A DNA stretch of 64,000 nt from assembly GCA_009779915.1 (NCBI GenBank), contig WRBA01000012.1:1-64000 (forward strand). Direction: 5' to 3'. How positions within the stretch are numbered: the first letter of the stretch is position 1; every line of letters begins with the position of its first letter. The notes beneath the pieces are model-generated. The model did no database searches and was not told the origin of the DNA. It saw only the letters and a program-made list of their open reading frames with translations. Origin of the DNA: Defluviitaleaceae bacterium (GTDB lineage Bacteria > Bacillota > Clostridia > Lachnospirales > UBA5962). Shown here piece after piece: positions 53,100-62,450 of the stretch. The position numbers were made by a program, and so were the translations under genes.

Positions 53100-53993
53100 A
53101 TGTTTAAGCTCTCAAAAGAACACTCCATTTATTCCATGAGTCCAAACAATGAACCTGTATTGTACGTACCTCCAAATGCTCAAATCGAATTTGAAACCTG
53201 CGATTGTTTTGAAAATCAAATTAAATCATCAAATGATAGTTTTGGCGGCTTAGATTGGTCGCGGATTAATCCTGCTACAGGTCCTGTCTATATAAACGGT
53301 GCCGAACCGGGAGATATTTTATCTGTTAGGATTGATAAAATTGAAGTTGCCGAAAGCGGTGTAATGGTTGCCGGTAAAGAAATGGGACCCCTTGGTCATC
53401 TTATGGACGCTCACACTATAAAAATTATCCCTATAAAAAATAATACTGCCATCTTCTCCGATAAAATCCGCCTGCCTCTTAACAAAATGATTGGGGTAAT
53501 AGGTGTTGCACCGAAAGATTCCGATATAGCTTGCGGTGTTCCTGATTATCACGGCGGCAATATGGACTGCAAAGAAATTACGGAAGGTGCCGTACTTCAT
53601 CTGCCTGTAAATGTACCGGGGGGACTACTTGCTCTTGGGGATTTACACGCTGTCATGGCTGATGGTGAAATTTGTATTTGCGGTGTTGAAGTAGCAGGCA
53701 AAGTTACTGTAAGCATTGATATTATAAAAAACACGCCTCTACCTTCCCCAATGCTTTTTACAAACTCTCATATTATGACAATTGCATCCCATGAAGATTT
53801 GGATGAAGCGGTGAATATAGCATTATTACATATGGCAAATTATTTAAAAGACAAATACGGGCTTCCTATGGATGAGGCGGTTATGTTAATGTCTCTTGCG
53901 GCACAGGTTAGAATATGCCAAGTAGTTGACCCCAAAAAAACCATTCGAGTTGAATTTCCTAAGGATTTATTGAGTTATAGTCAACAAACTTGA
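53100..53993 (+). CDS. Acetamidase/formamidase family amidohydrolase
   Basis: The 297-residue protein has family landmarks: NPATGPVYINGAEPGDIL (N-terminal beta region), HYGGNMDCKEI-type sequence at about 142-152 (here DYHGGNMDC), HLPVNVPGGLLALGDLHAVMADGEI and the C-terminal ASHEDLDEAVNIALLHM. Such enzymes hydrolyse formamide, acetamide or related small amides to acid and ammonia using a metal site. AAAGAGGTGTTTAT precedes the ATG. It lies 122 bases before thrC on the same strand. Confidence 0.9.
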   Translation: MFKLSKEHSIYSMSPNNEPVLYVPPNAQIEFETCDCFENQIKSSNDSFGGLDWSRINPATGPVYINGAEPGDILSVRIDKIEVAESGVMVAGKEMGPLGHLMDAHTIKIIPIKNNTAIFSDKIRLPLNKMIGVIGVAPKDSDIACGVPDYHGGNMDCKEITEGAVLHLPVNVPGGLLALGDLHAVMADGEICICGVEVAGKVTVSIDIIKNTPLPSPMLFTNSHIMTIASHEDLDEAVNIALLHMANYLKDKYGLPMDEAVMLMSLAAQVRICQVVDPKKTIRVEFPKDLLSYSQQT

Positions 53994-54115
53994 AAAGCAG
54001 AACAGTAAACACCAGGCATTTTTTTGTCAGCCAAGAAGGCACCGACGCTGAATGGCAAAAAATGATAAGTTTAATATTGAGGTTTTCATGTGCGTTGACT
54101 ATTGGGAGGTTTTCT

Positions 54116-55600
54116 ATGAATTTTGTAAGCACCCGTGATATAAATAAAACCGCAAATTCTGCTGAAGCCATAGCCTATGGGCTTGCCAATGATGGCGGGC
54201 TTTTTGCACCCTTGACATTACCTAATTTTTCATTGGAAGATATAGCTTATCTTAGTCAAAAAAGCTATAGTGAGCTTGTTGCCTTTGTCGCTGAGCCTTT
54301 TTTGCCCGGCTTTATCTATGAAGAGCTTGGGGCATTCACCAACTGTGCTTACAGTAATTTTCCCAGCAATCCTGCCCCTATTGTAAGCTTAGATGAAAAA
54401 ACTCATATATTGGAACTATTTCACGGACCTACTTTGGCTTTTAAGGATTTTGCCCTTTCCCTTCTTCCTCATTTACTGACCGCCTCTCTTAAGAAATTGA
54501 ATATATCAAAGACAGCTGTTATTTTAGCGGCAACATCCGGCGATACAGGCTCTGCGGCATTGGAAGGTTTTGCTAATATCTCCGGTGCTAAAATTTGCGT
54601 TTTTTATCCTCAAGGGGGAGTTTCTAATATCCAAAGGCTCCAAATGACCTCAAAAGCTGAAACAAATGTTAAAGTTATCGGTATAAAAGGTAATTTTGAT
54701 GACGCACAAAGCGGCGTTAAGAATATCTTTAGCGACTTTGCCGTAGGAGCTAAGTTGGAAGAAGCAGGTTATATACTCTCTTCGGCAAACTCCATAAACT
54801 GGGGGCGTATTGTACCGCAGATTGCTTACTATTTCTCCGCTTATACAAACCTCGTAAATACCGGAAAACTGACATTTGGCAAGCCAATGAATGTAGTCGT
54901 GCCTACAGGCAATTTTGGGAATATATTAGCCGCATATTACGCCAAAAAATGTGGTTTGCCCATACATAAACTTATTTGTGCATCTAATTCAAACAATGTG
55001 CTTACAAATTTCATAAGCACAGGAGTGTATGATAGAAAGCGAACTTTTCTGGCAACTATTTCGCCTTCAATGGATATATTGATATCCTCAAACCTTGAAC
55101 GCTTTTTGTTTGAGCTTTATAATCATGATGGAGAGGCTGTTAAAACCTTAATTACAGCCCTTGCAGAGGAAGGGCGTTATAAAATAACACACGAAGCCCA
55201 TAAAGTTGTAGAAGAGCTTATTTATGCGGGCTACGCAGATGATAAAGCCACACTGGCTATAATCAAAGAGACCTGGCAGAAATATGGATATTTAAGCGAT
55301 ACCCATACGGCAGTGGGTATAAAAGTTTACAGAGAATATATAGAAAAAAATAGCAATGATAAAACGCCAACGATTATAGCCGCCACAGCAAGTCCTTTTA
55401 AATTTGCCGACAGCACTTTAGAGGCTCTTGGAGTATCCGCCTTGGGAGATGATTTCGAAAAACTTGCAAAGCTTTCGGAAATAAGCGGCATAGCAATACC
55501 AAAGCCTCTTGGGAATTTAATGAATAAAGAAGAATGCCACAAAACCCTATGTAATTTAAATGAAATGAAAAGCCAGCTCTTTGATTGGCTTAAGCTATAG
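54116..55600 (+). CDS. thrC: Threonine synthase
   Basis: The start at 54116 has TTGGGAGGTTTTCT upstream; the frame is open for another 42 codons 5' without a ribosome site. The 494-residue PLP enzyme has the long ThrC layout: STRDINKTANSAEAIAYGLANDGGLF, HGPTLAFKDFALSLL with the PLP Lys (about 108), LAATSGDTGSAALEGF, SANSINWGRIVPQIAYYFSAY and VVPTGNFGNILAAYYA. It converts O-phosphohomoserine to threonine. Nine bases downstream lies an ApgM-type gene that may supply the phosphohomoserine. Confidence 0.96.
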   Translation: MNFVSTRDINKTANSAEAIAYGLANDGGLFAPLTLPNFSLEDIAYLSQKSYSELVAFVAEPFLPGFIYEELGAFTNCAYSNFPSNPAPIVSLDEKTHILELFHGPTLAFKDFALSLLPHLLTASLKKLNISKTAVILAATSGDTGSAALEGFANISGAKICVFYPQGGVSNIQRLQMTSKAETNVKVIGIKGNFDDAQSGVKNIFSDFAVGAKLEEAGYILSSANSINWGRIVPQIAYYFSAYTNLVNTGKLTFGKPMNVVVPTGNFGNILAAYYAKKCGLPIHKLICASNSNNVLTNFISTGVYDRKRTFLATISPSMDILISSNLERFLFELYNHDGEAVKTLITALAEEGRYKITHEAHKVVEELIYAGYADDKATLAIIKETWQKYGYLSDTHTAVGIKVYREYIEKNSNDKTPTIIAATASPFKFADSTLEALGVSALGDDFEKLAKLSEISGIAIPKPLGNLMNKEECHKTLCNLNEMKSQLFDWLKL

Positions 55601-55609
55601 GAGGTGTGT

Positions 55610-56800
55610 ATGAAATATATAATCATATTGGGAGACGGTATGGCAGACCGTCCTGTTCCTGAGCTTAATAACCTCACCCCACTCCAGAAGGCACGAAAGC
55701 CTAATATGGATTTTATCGCAAAAAACGGTCACATGGGACTTGTAAGAACAATCCCAAAAGGTATGCCGCCAGGCAGTGATACGGCAAATCTTTCTGTCCT
55801 TGGAATAGATCCTGTAATTTATCACACCGGACGCTCATCTTTAGAAGCTGTAAGTATAGGTATAAATCTGAATAAGAACGATTTGGCTTATCGCTGCAAT
55901 TTAGTGACTATAAATTGCGAAGGCGATATTATGTCCGACCATTCGGCAGGGGAAATTTCTACCGACGAAGCAAAAATTCTCATTGAAGACTTAGCAAAGG
56001 CATTAGATATTGAGCTTCATGTTGGTACAAGTTATCGTCACTGTCTTGTAATACGTGACGGTACTCCCGGCTCTGTTACCATACCCCCTCATGATTTTAC
56101 CGGTCAAAAGTTTAAAAATCGCTTTCCACAAGGAGAAAACAGTGAGCTTTTCAGTTCCTTAATAAAAAAATCTTGGAAAATTTTGGAAAATCACCCTGTA
56201 AACCTTGAGCGTATCCGCCAAGGCAAAAATCCGGCTAACTCTATTTGGCTTTGGGGTGAAGGCAAGGCTCCGGCATTACCCTCGTTTTATGATAAATACG
56301 CTCTGACCGGTGCGGTTATATCGGCGGTTGATTTAATTAAGGGTATAGGCATATCCATCGGCTTTGAAAGCATAAATGTCCGCGGCGCCACGGGAACCCT
56401 CCACACTAACTACGCCGGCAAAGCCGCTGCAGCTTTGGATGCCCTTAAAGCCAAAGATTTTGTATATCTTCACATTGAAGCACCTGATGAATGCAGCCAC
56501 CGCGGCAAAATTTATGATAAAGTACTTGCAATTGAATATATAGATGAAAAAATTATAGCTCCTGTTATAGAGGAGTTAAATAAGCGCGGTGATGATTACA
56601 GCATACTTGTTATGCCGGACCACCCTACCCCCCTTGATATTATGACGCATACCGATGACCCTGTCCCTTTTGCTTATTACCGTAAAAATGCGCCGGCAAA
56701 CAATAATCCTTCAATCACAGGGTTTGATGAAATTAATGCCGCAAAAACAGGTGTTTATATCGAAAAAGGGCATATATTAATGGATGAGTTTATAGTATAG
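55610..56800 (+). CDS. ApgM-type phosphomutase / proposed homoserine kinase
   Basis: The ATG at 55610 follows TAGGAGGTGTGT. The 396-residue alkaline-phosphatase-superfamily protein begins YIIILGDGMADRPVPELNN and has GSDTANLSVLGIDP (nucleophile Ser), SDHSAGEIS, GEGKAPALPSF, INVRGATGTLHTNY, HIEAPDECSHRG and VMPDHPTPLDIMTHTDDPVPF (metal ligands). It could be the archaeal-type 2,3-BPG-independent phosphoglycerate mutase, but the TIGR02535 branch next to threonine genes is a proposed homoserine kinase. Immediate coupling to thrC (9-base gap) favours that role here. No classic ThrB is in the window. Confidence 0.85.
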   Translation: MKYIIILGDGMADRPVPELNNLTPLQKARKPNMDFIAKNGHMGLVRTIPKGMPPGSDTANLSVLGIDPVIYHTGRSSLEAVSIGINLNKNDLAYRCNLVTINCEGDIMSDHSAGEISTDEAKILIEDLAKALDIELHVGTSYRHCLVIRDGTPGSVTIPPHDFTGQKFKNRFPQGENSELFSSLIKKSWKILENHPVNLERIRQGKNPANSIWLWGEGKAPALPSFYDKYALTGAVISAVDLIKGIGISIGFESINVRGATGTLHTNYAGKAAAALDALKAKDFVYLHIEAPDECSHRGKIYDKVLAIEYIDEKIIAPVIEELNKRGDDYSILVMPDHPTPLDIMTHTDDPVPFAYYRKNAPANNNPSITGFDEINAAKTGVYIEKGHILMDEFIV

Positions 56801-56921
56801 TAAAATGCCATTTATAAGCTCAAAACAACTAGCGTGAATAAGTATTTACTACTACGCCACAATAAAGTAAACTAATACAAGAAATGAAGGAATATAAATT
56901 TAAATATTATCGAGGTGTAAT

Positions 56922-57761
56922 ATGATTAATTTTCTAAAAAGGCTTTTATGGATTACTTTTGCTATTTTTCTTATAGCTGTAGGGGTAAATATGCTTTTAG
57001 GGCCCCATGAGATTGCGGCAGGTGGTATTACAGGTCTTGCCATAATCTTGGAGGCTATGTTTGGTTTTGAGCGTTCTGTGGTTGTTATGATATTTAACGC
57101 AGGGATACTTGTGGTTACGTTTATCTTTTTAGGGAAAGAAATTTTCCTAAATACCGTAATTGGCGCATCTATGCTGCCTTTTGTTATGGGAATAGTGCCA
57201 AGAATGACTCTGGTGCAGGATACTATGCTTGCTATGGTAGTTGGCAGTGTTGTATTTGGTGTAGCTGTCCATGTTTTGTACTCAAATAAGGCATCCAGCG
57301 GTGGTACCGCTATTCCGCCATTGATATTTAAAAAATATTTCAACTTAAACACAGCTGTAGGTCTATTTATAACCGATGGTATCGTTGTTATTTTGTGTTT
57401 GTGGGTATTTAGCGTGGATAGTTTCTTCTATGCGGTATTTTCAATTTTCATTACCTCCGCTACTATGACCTACCTTGAGAGCGGTCTTAACAAAAAGAAA
57501 ATGGTGTATATAATAAGCGAGATGCATAATGAAATATCCCAAGAGATTATGCATAATGTAGGGCGGGGTGTTACTATTATACCTGCTAAGGGTGCTTATA
57601 AACAAAATGAAATGCAAATGCTGATGGTAACCTGTCATATGAGAGATTATCGCCAATTAGTTGCCGTAGTTGATAAATATGATAAAGAGGCGTTTATGAT
57701 TACCGATACAGTTGCTGACGTACACGGAAGAGGCTTTACTTACGAATCGGGGAGTGTATAG
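56922..57761 (+). CDS. YitT family membrane protein (DUF2179)
   Basis: The 279-residue protein has five to six TM helices (KRLLWITFAIFLIAVGVNMLL, PHEIAAGGITGLAIIL, NKASSGGTAIPPLIFKKYF) and a soluble C-terminal DUF2179 domain (VYIISEMHNEISQEIM, GRGVTIIPAKGAYKQNEM, MITDTVADVHGRGF). YitT proteins are widespread in Firmicutes with no settled function. CGAGGTGTAAT precedes the ATG. It is followed 19 bases later by the Hsp70 gene. Confidence 0.92.
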   Translation: MINFLKRLLWITFAIFLIAVGVNMLLGPHEIAAGGITGLAIILEAMFGFERSVVVMIFNAGILVVTFIFLGKEIFLNTVIGASMLPFVMGIVPRMTLVQDTMLAMVVGSVVFGVAVHVLYSNKASSGGTAIPPLIFKKYFNLNTAVGLFITDGIVVILCLWVFSVDSFFYAVFSIFITSATMTYLESGLNKKKMVYIISEMHNEISQEIMHNVGRGVTIIPAKGAYKQNEMQMLMVTCHMRDYRQLVAVVDKYDKEAFMITDTVADVHGRGFTYESGSV

Positions 57762-57780
57762 CTTATAAAAGGAGAGGTGT

Positions 57781-59535
57781 ATGGCTGTTGTAGGTATTGA
57801 TTTAGGTACAACTAATAGTTTAGTTGCTGTATACAAAGATGGCGAAAGTATATTGATACCAAATAAGCATGGGGATATATTTACCCCCTCTGCAGTTGGT
57901 GTGGATAAGGATGGAAATATTGTGGTTGGTAAAATGGCAAAAGATATGCTGATTACTAGCCCGGATTCGGCGGCATCTTTATTTAAACGGAATATGGGTA
58001 CGAAAAAAGCGGTTAAGTTAGGCAAGAAGAGTTTTTTGCCTGAGGAGTTATCGTCTTTTGTAATACGCAAGCTGATTGAGGATGCACAAGATTTTTTGGG
58101 AGAGACCGTGACTGAAGCCATTATAAGCGTACCGGCTTATTTTGATGCTAAAAAGCGCGCTGCCACAAAACTTGCCGGACAGCTGGCGGGAATAAAAGTG
58201 GAGAGGCTGACTAACGAGCCTTCAGCCGCGGCACTTGCCTGCCGCGACAAAGATGAAGAAACTTTTATCGTATTTGACTTTGGCGGCGGTACTTTAGATG
58301 TATCTGTGGTGGAAGCCTTTGACAATGTTATAAGTATTTGCGCTATTTCAGGAAATAATTATTTAGGCGGCTCCGACTTTGACCGTGCCATAGTGCAAGA
58401 AATATGCAAAGAAAAGAAAATAGATATAGAAAAACTGTCGCTGCAAGATATGCAAGTTCTACTTAGCATAGCCGAAAAAGCCAAAATAGAGCTGACAAAA
58501 GAGTCACAGGTACCTATACAAGCCAATATAGGGGCTAAAAAAATTGAGTATTTGCTTACCAACGAAAAACTGTATGAAATATCTGACTCTATTTTTTCAA
58601 AAATTAAAAAACCGATACAATCAGTTATTAATGACAGTAAACTTGGCTTTAAAGATATAGATCGATGTATTTTAGTAGGCGGCTCCTGTCATATGCCTGT
58701 TGTAGTGGAGTATTTGGAGAATTTGCTGCGTGTCCCTGTTGTAATAAGTGAAAATCCGGAGGAAATTGTAGCAAAGGGACTTGGCGTATACGTAGGCATA
58801 AAAGAGCGGAACGATACTGTACGGGACGTTGTATTAGCCGATATTTGCCCATTTTCTTTAAATGCTAATGTACATAATGAAAACAACCCTAATAAAGAGC
58901 TATCCCATACCTTGATACCTCGCAATTCCACTTTGCCTATAAGCCGGACAGACAGGCTGTATACACTTCATTTAGGGCAGCGTAGTATGCGGATAAATGT
59001 AAACCAAGGGGAAGAAATTTATGCAGATGACAATCTTTTTTTAGGGCGGCTGGATATTAAAATACCCCTTAATATGAAAGAGCATGAAAGCTGTGAAATT
59101 ACTTATTATTATGATATAAACGCTATATTAATTGTCCATGTTAAGGTTATCTCTTCGAAAGAGGAGTATAAGCTTGTGTTGACGGGAGATGGGCTTCAGC
59201 TATCAGATAAGGAAGTTGAAAAATATATTACAAAGATTAAAAGTATGAAGCTTTCCCACGAGGAGCAGGCTGATAGATTATTAGAGCAGGCAAAAGCCCT
59301 ATATGTACAGTGCCGCGATGATACAAAGGAATATATTAAGCAGCTTATAGCCGCATTGGAGCGAAATACCATCGGCAGTATAAGAGTCCGTAAGGAAAGT
59401 TTGACTCTGATAAAATCAAGCCTTGATGAGTTTGAAAAACATATTAACCGAAGTGATATATTTAACCGTATGCCAAGTACAAGTAATTTGATTGACCTAA
59501 CAAAGTATCTAAACGAACAACCGCCGGAAGAGTGA
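57781..59535 (+). CDS. HscC-like Hsp70 family chaperone
   Basis: The 584-residue protein has the complete Hsp70 ATPase domain: VGIDLGTTNSLVAVYKDG, NEPSAAALACRD, VFDFGGGTLDVSVVEAF, NYLGGSDFDRAI and CILVGGSCHMPVVVEYL. The substrate-binding part is shorter and diverged (RLYTLHLGQRSMRINVNQG, with a short helical lid), as in HscC, and lacks an EEVD-type tail. No GrpE or DnaJ gene is adjacent. It is thus a secondary Hsp70 rather than DnaK. GGAGAGGTGT precedes the ATG. A 70-base gap separates it from the CmpB-like gene. Confidence 0.9.
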   Translation: MAVVGIDLGTTNSLVAVYKDGESILIPNKHGDIFTPSAVGVDKDGNIVVGKMAKDMLITSPDSAASLFKRNMGTKKAVKLGKKSFLPEELSSFVIRKLIEDAQDFLGETVTEAIISVPAYFDAKKRAATKLAGQLAGIKVERLTNEPSAAALACRDKDEETFIVFDFGGGTLDVSVVEAFDNVISICAISGNNYLGGSDFDRAIVQEICKEKKIDIEKLSLQDMQVLLSIAEKAKIELTKESQVPIQANIGAKKIEYLLTNEKLYEISDSIFSKIKKPIQSVINDSKLGFKDIDRCILVGGSCHMPVVVEYLENLLRVPVVISENPEEIVAKGLGVYVGIKERNDTVRDVVLADICPFSLNANVHNENNPNKELSHTLIPRNSTLPISRTDRLYTLHLGQRSMRINVNQGEEIYADDNLFLGRLDIKIPLNMKEHESCEITYYYDINAILIVHVKVISSKEEYKLVLTGDGLQLSDKEVEKYITKIKSMKLSHEEQADRLLEQAKALYVQCRDDTKEYIKQLIAALERNTIGSIRVRKESLTLIKSSLDEFEKHINRSDIFNRMPSTSNLIDLTKYLNEQPPEE

Positions 59536-59605
59536 TAAGCAATAAGATAAAATCGACTAATTTTTTACTGTATATGAGCTTAGGCTTTTAGCAGATAATA
59601 GTTTT

Positions 59606-60001
59606 ATGATAATACGATTTATATTATACGGAAACCTTGGGTGCCTGATGGAGGTTTTTTGGACAGGTCTGTGCTCACTCGTTAATAAAGATTATAAACT
59701 TAGAGCCAATACCTCTATTTGGATGTTTTTTATTTATGGAATGGTGGTATTTTTGGAGCCTGTGTATCTTTTGATACAGCATTATCCTATAGTGTTTAGA
59801 GGAGCAGTATATACCCTATGCATATTTATAGGAGAATATATAACAGGAGGGTTTTTGAAGCGTGCTGATTTATGCCCTTGGGATTATACAAACTGCCGCT
59901 ACAGTGTACATGGGGTAATAAGACTGGATTATGCCCCTGTGTGGTTTGCGGCAGGGCTTATATTTGAATGGGTGTTTGTTTATATGGGAGTAAGTCATTA
60001 A
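59606..60001 (+). CDS. Putative ABC-transporter type IV (CmpB-like) membrane protein
   Basis: The 131 residues form four TM helices with GCLMEVFWTGL near the N-terminus, GEYITGGFLKRADLCPWDYT and RYSVHGVIRLDYAPVWFAAGL. This is the short PF06541 (ABC_trans_CmpB) pattern (Cys-Pro-Trp-Asp-Tyr motif). Function is unknown and no ABC partner is adjacent. The ribosome site is weak. A terminator follows immediately. Confidence 0.82.
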   Translation: MIIRFILYGNLGCLMEVFWTGLCSLVNKDYKLRANTSIWMFFIYGMVVFLEPVYLLIQHYPIVFRGAVYTLCIFIGEYITGGFLKRADLCPWDYTNCRYSVHGVIRLDYAPVWFAAGLIFEWVFVYMGVSH

Positions 60002-60030
60002 AAGCCTTAGTACATAGCACTAAGGCTTTT
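60000..60030 (+). terminator. Terminator after the CmpB-like gene
   Basis: AAAAGCCTTAGT and ACTAAGGCTTTT form a perfect 12-bp stem with a 7-base loop, starting at the TAA stop codon. Confidence 0.9.
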
Positions 60031-60122
60031 AATGAGGCTCCTGTATGAATGAATCGCTTGCAAGCAAAGCTTGCGGATTTTAGGTCTGCGACGCTTAAAA
60101 GATGCTTGCCGCAGGAAATAAA

Positions 60123-60149
60123 AAAAGGATTGGCTAAGGCAATCCTTTT
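60123..60149 (-). terminator. Terminator of the flagellin transcript
   Basis: On the minus strand AAAAGGATTG pairs with CAATCCTTTT and continues into TTTTTTATTT. It lies at the end of the 87-codon frame (60148-60411), about 260 bases after the flagellin stop codon. Confidence 0.88.
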
Positions 60150-60411
60150 AAAATATCATATTAAGATTAATCTGAATCAAAGGTTTTTTCTTGTAATTTG
60201 TGTAAAAATGATATTGACTTAATAGCCTGCCAATTTTATAGGGCTTATCTATGTAATGATTGGAAATGTTCACAGTAATTGCACTCTCAAAGGGGTGGGA
60301 GTAAATAGCCCCATAAGGAGATTCATACCTACCGGAATTTTTTGTTAAAAAACTTCTGCTATACTCAAGTTTGTAAGGGGTACAACCCCTAAGCTTAATA
60401 GCCCCAACCAT
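60148..60411 (-). CDS. Hypothetical 87-residue protein after flagellin
   Basis: The frame starts two bases after the flagellin stop codon and ends inside the terminator stem. It has no ribosome site of its own apart from sequence at the flagellin end, so translation would be by re-initiation. The product is basic and Tyr/Ser/Asn-rich (for example YSRSFLTKNSGRYESPYG) with no recognised domain. It may instead be a long 3' untranslated region. Position between flagellin and its terminator is the only support. Confidence 0.35.
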   Translation of the reverse strand: MVGAIKLRGCTPYKLEYSRSFLTKNSGRYESPYGAIYSHPFESAITVNISNHYIDKPYKIGRLLSQYHFYTNYKKKPLIQINLNMIF

Positions 60412-60413
60412 AA

Positions 60414-61208
60414 TTACAATAGAAGATTAACTAAATTGCCTTGTCTAGCCATATGACTTCTTGCGGAAAAGATTCTATACTGTTCTAATACCCTGTTGAT
60501 ATTGAAATTAATAGATTCTCTTGCCATATCGGCATCGGCTATTCTACTATTTGCGGCAGATAAGTTCTCGGAAGTTATTTGAGTGGTGTTAATAGTATAA
60601 TCCAGCCTGTTTGTAGAGGCACCAACTATAGAGCGTGCCTCATTTACCTGACTTATGGCATTGTCAAGGATACTTAAGTCAAAATTACCTGTTAAATTAA
60701 AGCCGGCTACACCAAGAGAAGCCGTGGAAAAACTGGATATTGAAACACTCATACCACCACCGTCCGCATAAGATGCTGTATGCAGATCTTGTGCGGTTCC
60801 ATCCAAAAGGTTACGGTTGTTAAATTGAGCGGATGAAGCAGTCCTGTCAATTTGACTTAGAAGCTGGTCAACTTCATTTTGTAAAACAGCACGATCTTGC
60901 TGTGTAAAAATTCCATTCCCGGCTTGCACACTAAGTTCCCTAATTCTAACAAGGCTGTCAGAAACAGTATCCATGCCACCTTCAGCGGTTCTTAATAGGT
61001 TTTGCATATCTCTGGAATTGTCAGTACCTTGATTAAGCCCTCTTATAATCGCCTGAAGCCCTTCCGATATAGCAAGCCCAGCCGCATCATCAGCAGCAGA
61101 GTTAATACGCCTGCCTGATGCTAAACGTTCAGCAGGACGGTTGTTTTGGGTGTTATTAGCCGGAAACATATTAGGCGTCCTATTAACAGAATTAATAGCC
61201 ATACTCAT
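60414..61208 (-). CDS. Flagellin (short form)
   Basis: The 264-residue protein has the conserved D0/D1 ends: RLASGRRINSAADDAAGLAISEGLQ (about 28-52), VRIRELSVQAGNG, QFNNRNLLDGT and the C-terminal STNRLDYTINTTQITSENLSAANSRIADADMA. The variable D2/D3 region is reduced to about 30 residues. Its first 27 residues (INSVNRTPNMFPANNTQNNR) lack the usual NVAAMNAQRNL helix and it ends GNLVNLLL, both unlike common flagellins. AAGGAGGCGTTATT precedes the ATG. It should form the filament capped by FliD and chaperoned by FliS encoded at 48.6-52.4 kb. Confidence 0.93.
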   Translation of the reverse strand: MSMAINSVNRTPNMFPANNTQNNRPAERLASGRRINSAADDAAGLAISEGLQAIIRGLNQGTDNSRDMQNLLRTAEGGMDTVSDSLVRIRELSVQAGNGIFTQQDRAVLQNEVDQLLSQIDRTASSAQFNNRNLLDGTAQDLHTASYADGGGMSVSISSFSTASLGVAGFNLTGNFDLSILDNAISQVNEARSIVGASTNRLDYTINTTQITSENLSAANSRIADADMARESINFNINRVLEQYRIFSARSHMARQGNLVNLLL

Positions 61209-61259
61209 AATAACGCCTCCTTAAATATTTATTTTAAATTTATAAATTACTCCACTTAT

Positions 61260-61288
61260 AGCATACTACATTTTCTAAAAAATGGCAA
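61260..61288 (-). promoter_or_regulatory. Sigma-A-type promoter before flagellin
   Basis: On the minus strand TTGCCA (61283-61288) and TATGCT (61260-61265) are 17 bases apart. No convincing SigD -10 (GCCGATAA) was found in the gap, unlike upstream of fliD. Confidence 0.5.
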
Positions 61289-61342
61289 ATATTTTTATCT
61301 TCTTTTAGCAAAAAGAAACAAGATTGTAAGAAAAATTTTGAA

Positions 61343-61371
61343 TTACAATTTTTATGAAATAATGCTATACT
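61343..61371 (+). promoter_or_regulatory. Promoter before murI
   Basis: TTACAA (61343-61348) and TATACT (61366-61371) are 17 bases apart, with a TG one base before the -10. It lies 41 bases before the ATG. Confidence 0.65.
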
Positions 61372-61411
61372 GTATTCATATTAATTTTAATTTAAAATAG
61401 GGAGGTAATTT

Positions 61412-62209
61412 ATGGATAACAGACCTATTGGAGTATTCGACTCCGGTGTTGGCGGGCTTACAGTGGCAAAGGAGATTTTTGCACAGCTTCCAAATGAGGA
61501 GATAACCTATTTCGGTGATACATTTCGTGCCCCTTACGGCTCCAGAGATCTTAGCGAAATTACAGTTTTTACTATGCAGATATGCGAATTTTTGGAAAGC
61601 CAAAATGTCAAAGCCCTTGTTATTGCCTGTAACTCCATTGTTGCGGCAAGCTATGATGAAATTGTTAAAAATTTCAAAATGCCAGTTATTGGAGTAATCG
61701 AGCCTGCATGTCAGGAAGCGGCAAAATACTCAAAATCCGCCGTTGGGCTTATGGCAACTGCCGCTACAGTTAATTCGGGAGCCTATGAGCGTTTGTTTGA
61801 AAAAGTAGGGGGCAAGCAAGCTTTTCATTCTATCCCTTGTCCAAGTTTAGTGCCTATTATTGAAGATGGAAAAATGGGTAGTGAGGAGGCTCTTAATGAG
61901 GTTCGCAAATATGCTAATGAGCTTCTTACTCATAATATCGATACATTGATATTGGGATGTACCCATTACCCTTTCCTCCGCCCTGAGGTGGAGACTGTTA
62001 CTGAAGGCAAAGTATATATTATTGACCCTGCACAAGGGACAACCCGCACTCTGGCACAGACTTTGGCAATGCTTAATATGGAGCGCAAAGAAACCTCCCC
62101 GCCGGAGCATAAATTTTTCATAAGCGGTGATAGAACTAAGTTTGATTTTGTTTACAAAACCTTGTTTTCAACTACGCCGGATATTATGATTCACAAATTA
62201 GGCGAGTAG
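61412..62209 (+). CDS. murI: Glutamate racemase
   Basis: The 265-residue enzyme has IGVFDSGVGGLTVAKEI at the N-terminus, TYFGDTFRAPYGSRD, the first catalytic Cys in VIACNSIVAAS (about 72) and the second in LGCTHYPFLRPEV (about 184). It makes D-glutamate for peptidoglycan. The usual CNTxxA motif reads CNSIVA here. ATAGGGAGGTAATTT precedes the ATG. The 240-base gap downstream holds only two hairpins (TTCCGGC/GCCGGAA near 62292-62330; GGGCAAAC/GTTTGCCC near 62341-62366). Confidence 0.96.
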   Translation: MDNRPIGVFDSGVGGLTVAKEIFAQLPNEEITYFGDTFRAPYGSRDLSEITVFTMQICEFLESQNVKALVIACNSIVAASYDEIVKNFKMPVIGVIEPACQEAAKYSKSAVGLMATAATVNSGAYERLFEKVGGKQAFHSIPCPSLVPIIEDGKMGSEEALNEVRKYANELLTHNIDTLILGCTHYPFLRPEVETVTEGKVYIIDPAQGTTRTLAQTLAMLNMERKETSPPEHKFFISGDRTKFDFVYKTLFSTTPDIMIHKLGE

Positions 62210-62450
62210 TGGAACAGAGCAAATACATGAAAAAATAATTGCTAAGATTTGTAATTTGCATCGCAGATTTTAATCGATTTGACGAAAGTTCACTTCCGGC
62301 AAATCGCAAAAGTTCCTCGCCGGAATCCTGATTTCGGCAAAGGGCAAACTTTTCATACGTTTGCCCTAAGTAGTGAAATTGGGATGTATTGAATAGTGAA
62401 ATAATGGAATAATAAGCTTATATTACCATATTAAGGTGGGATTAAGCTTG

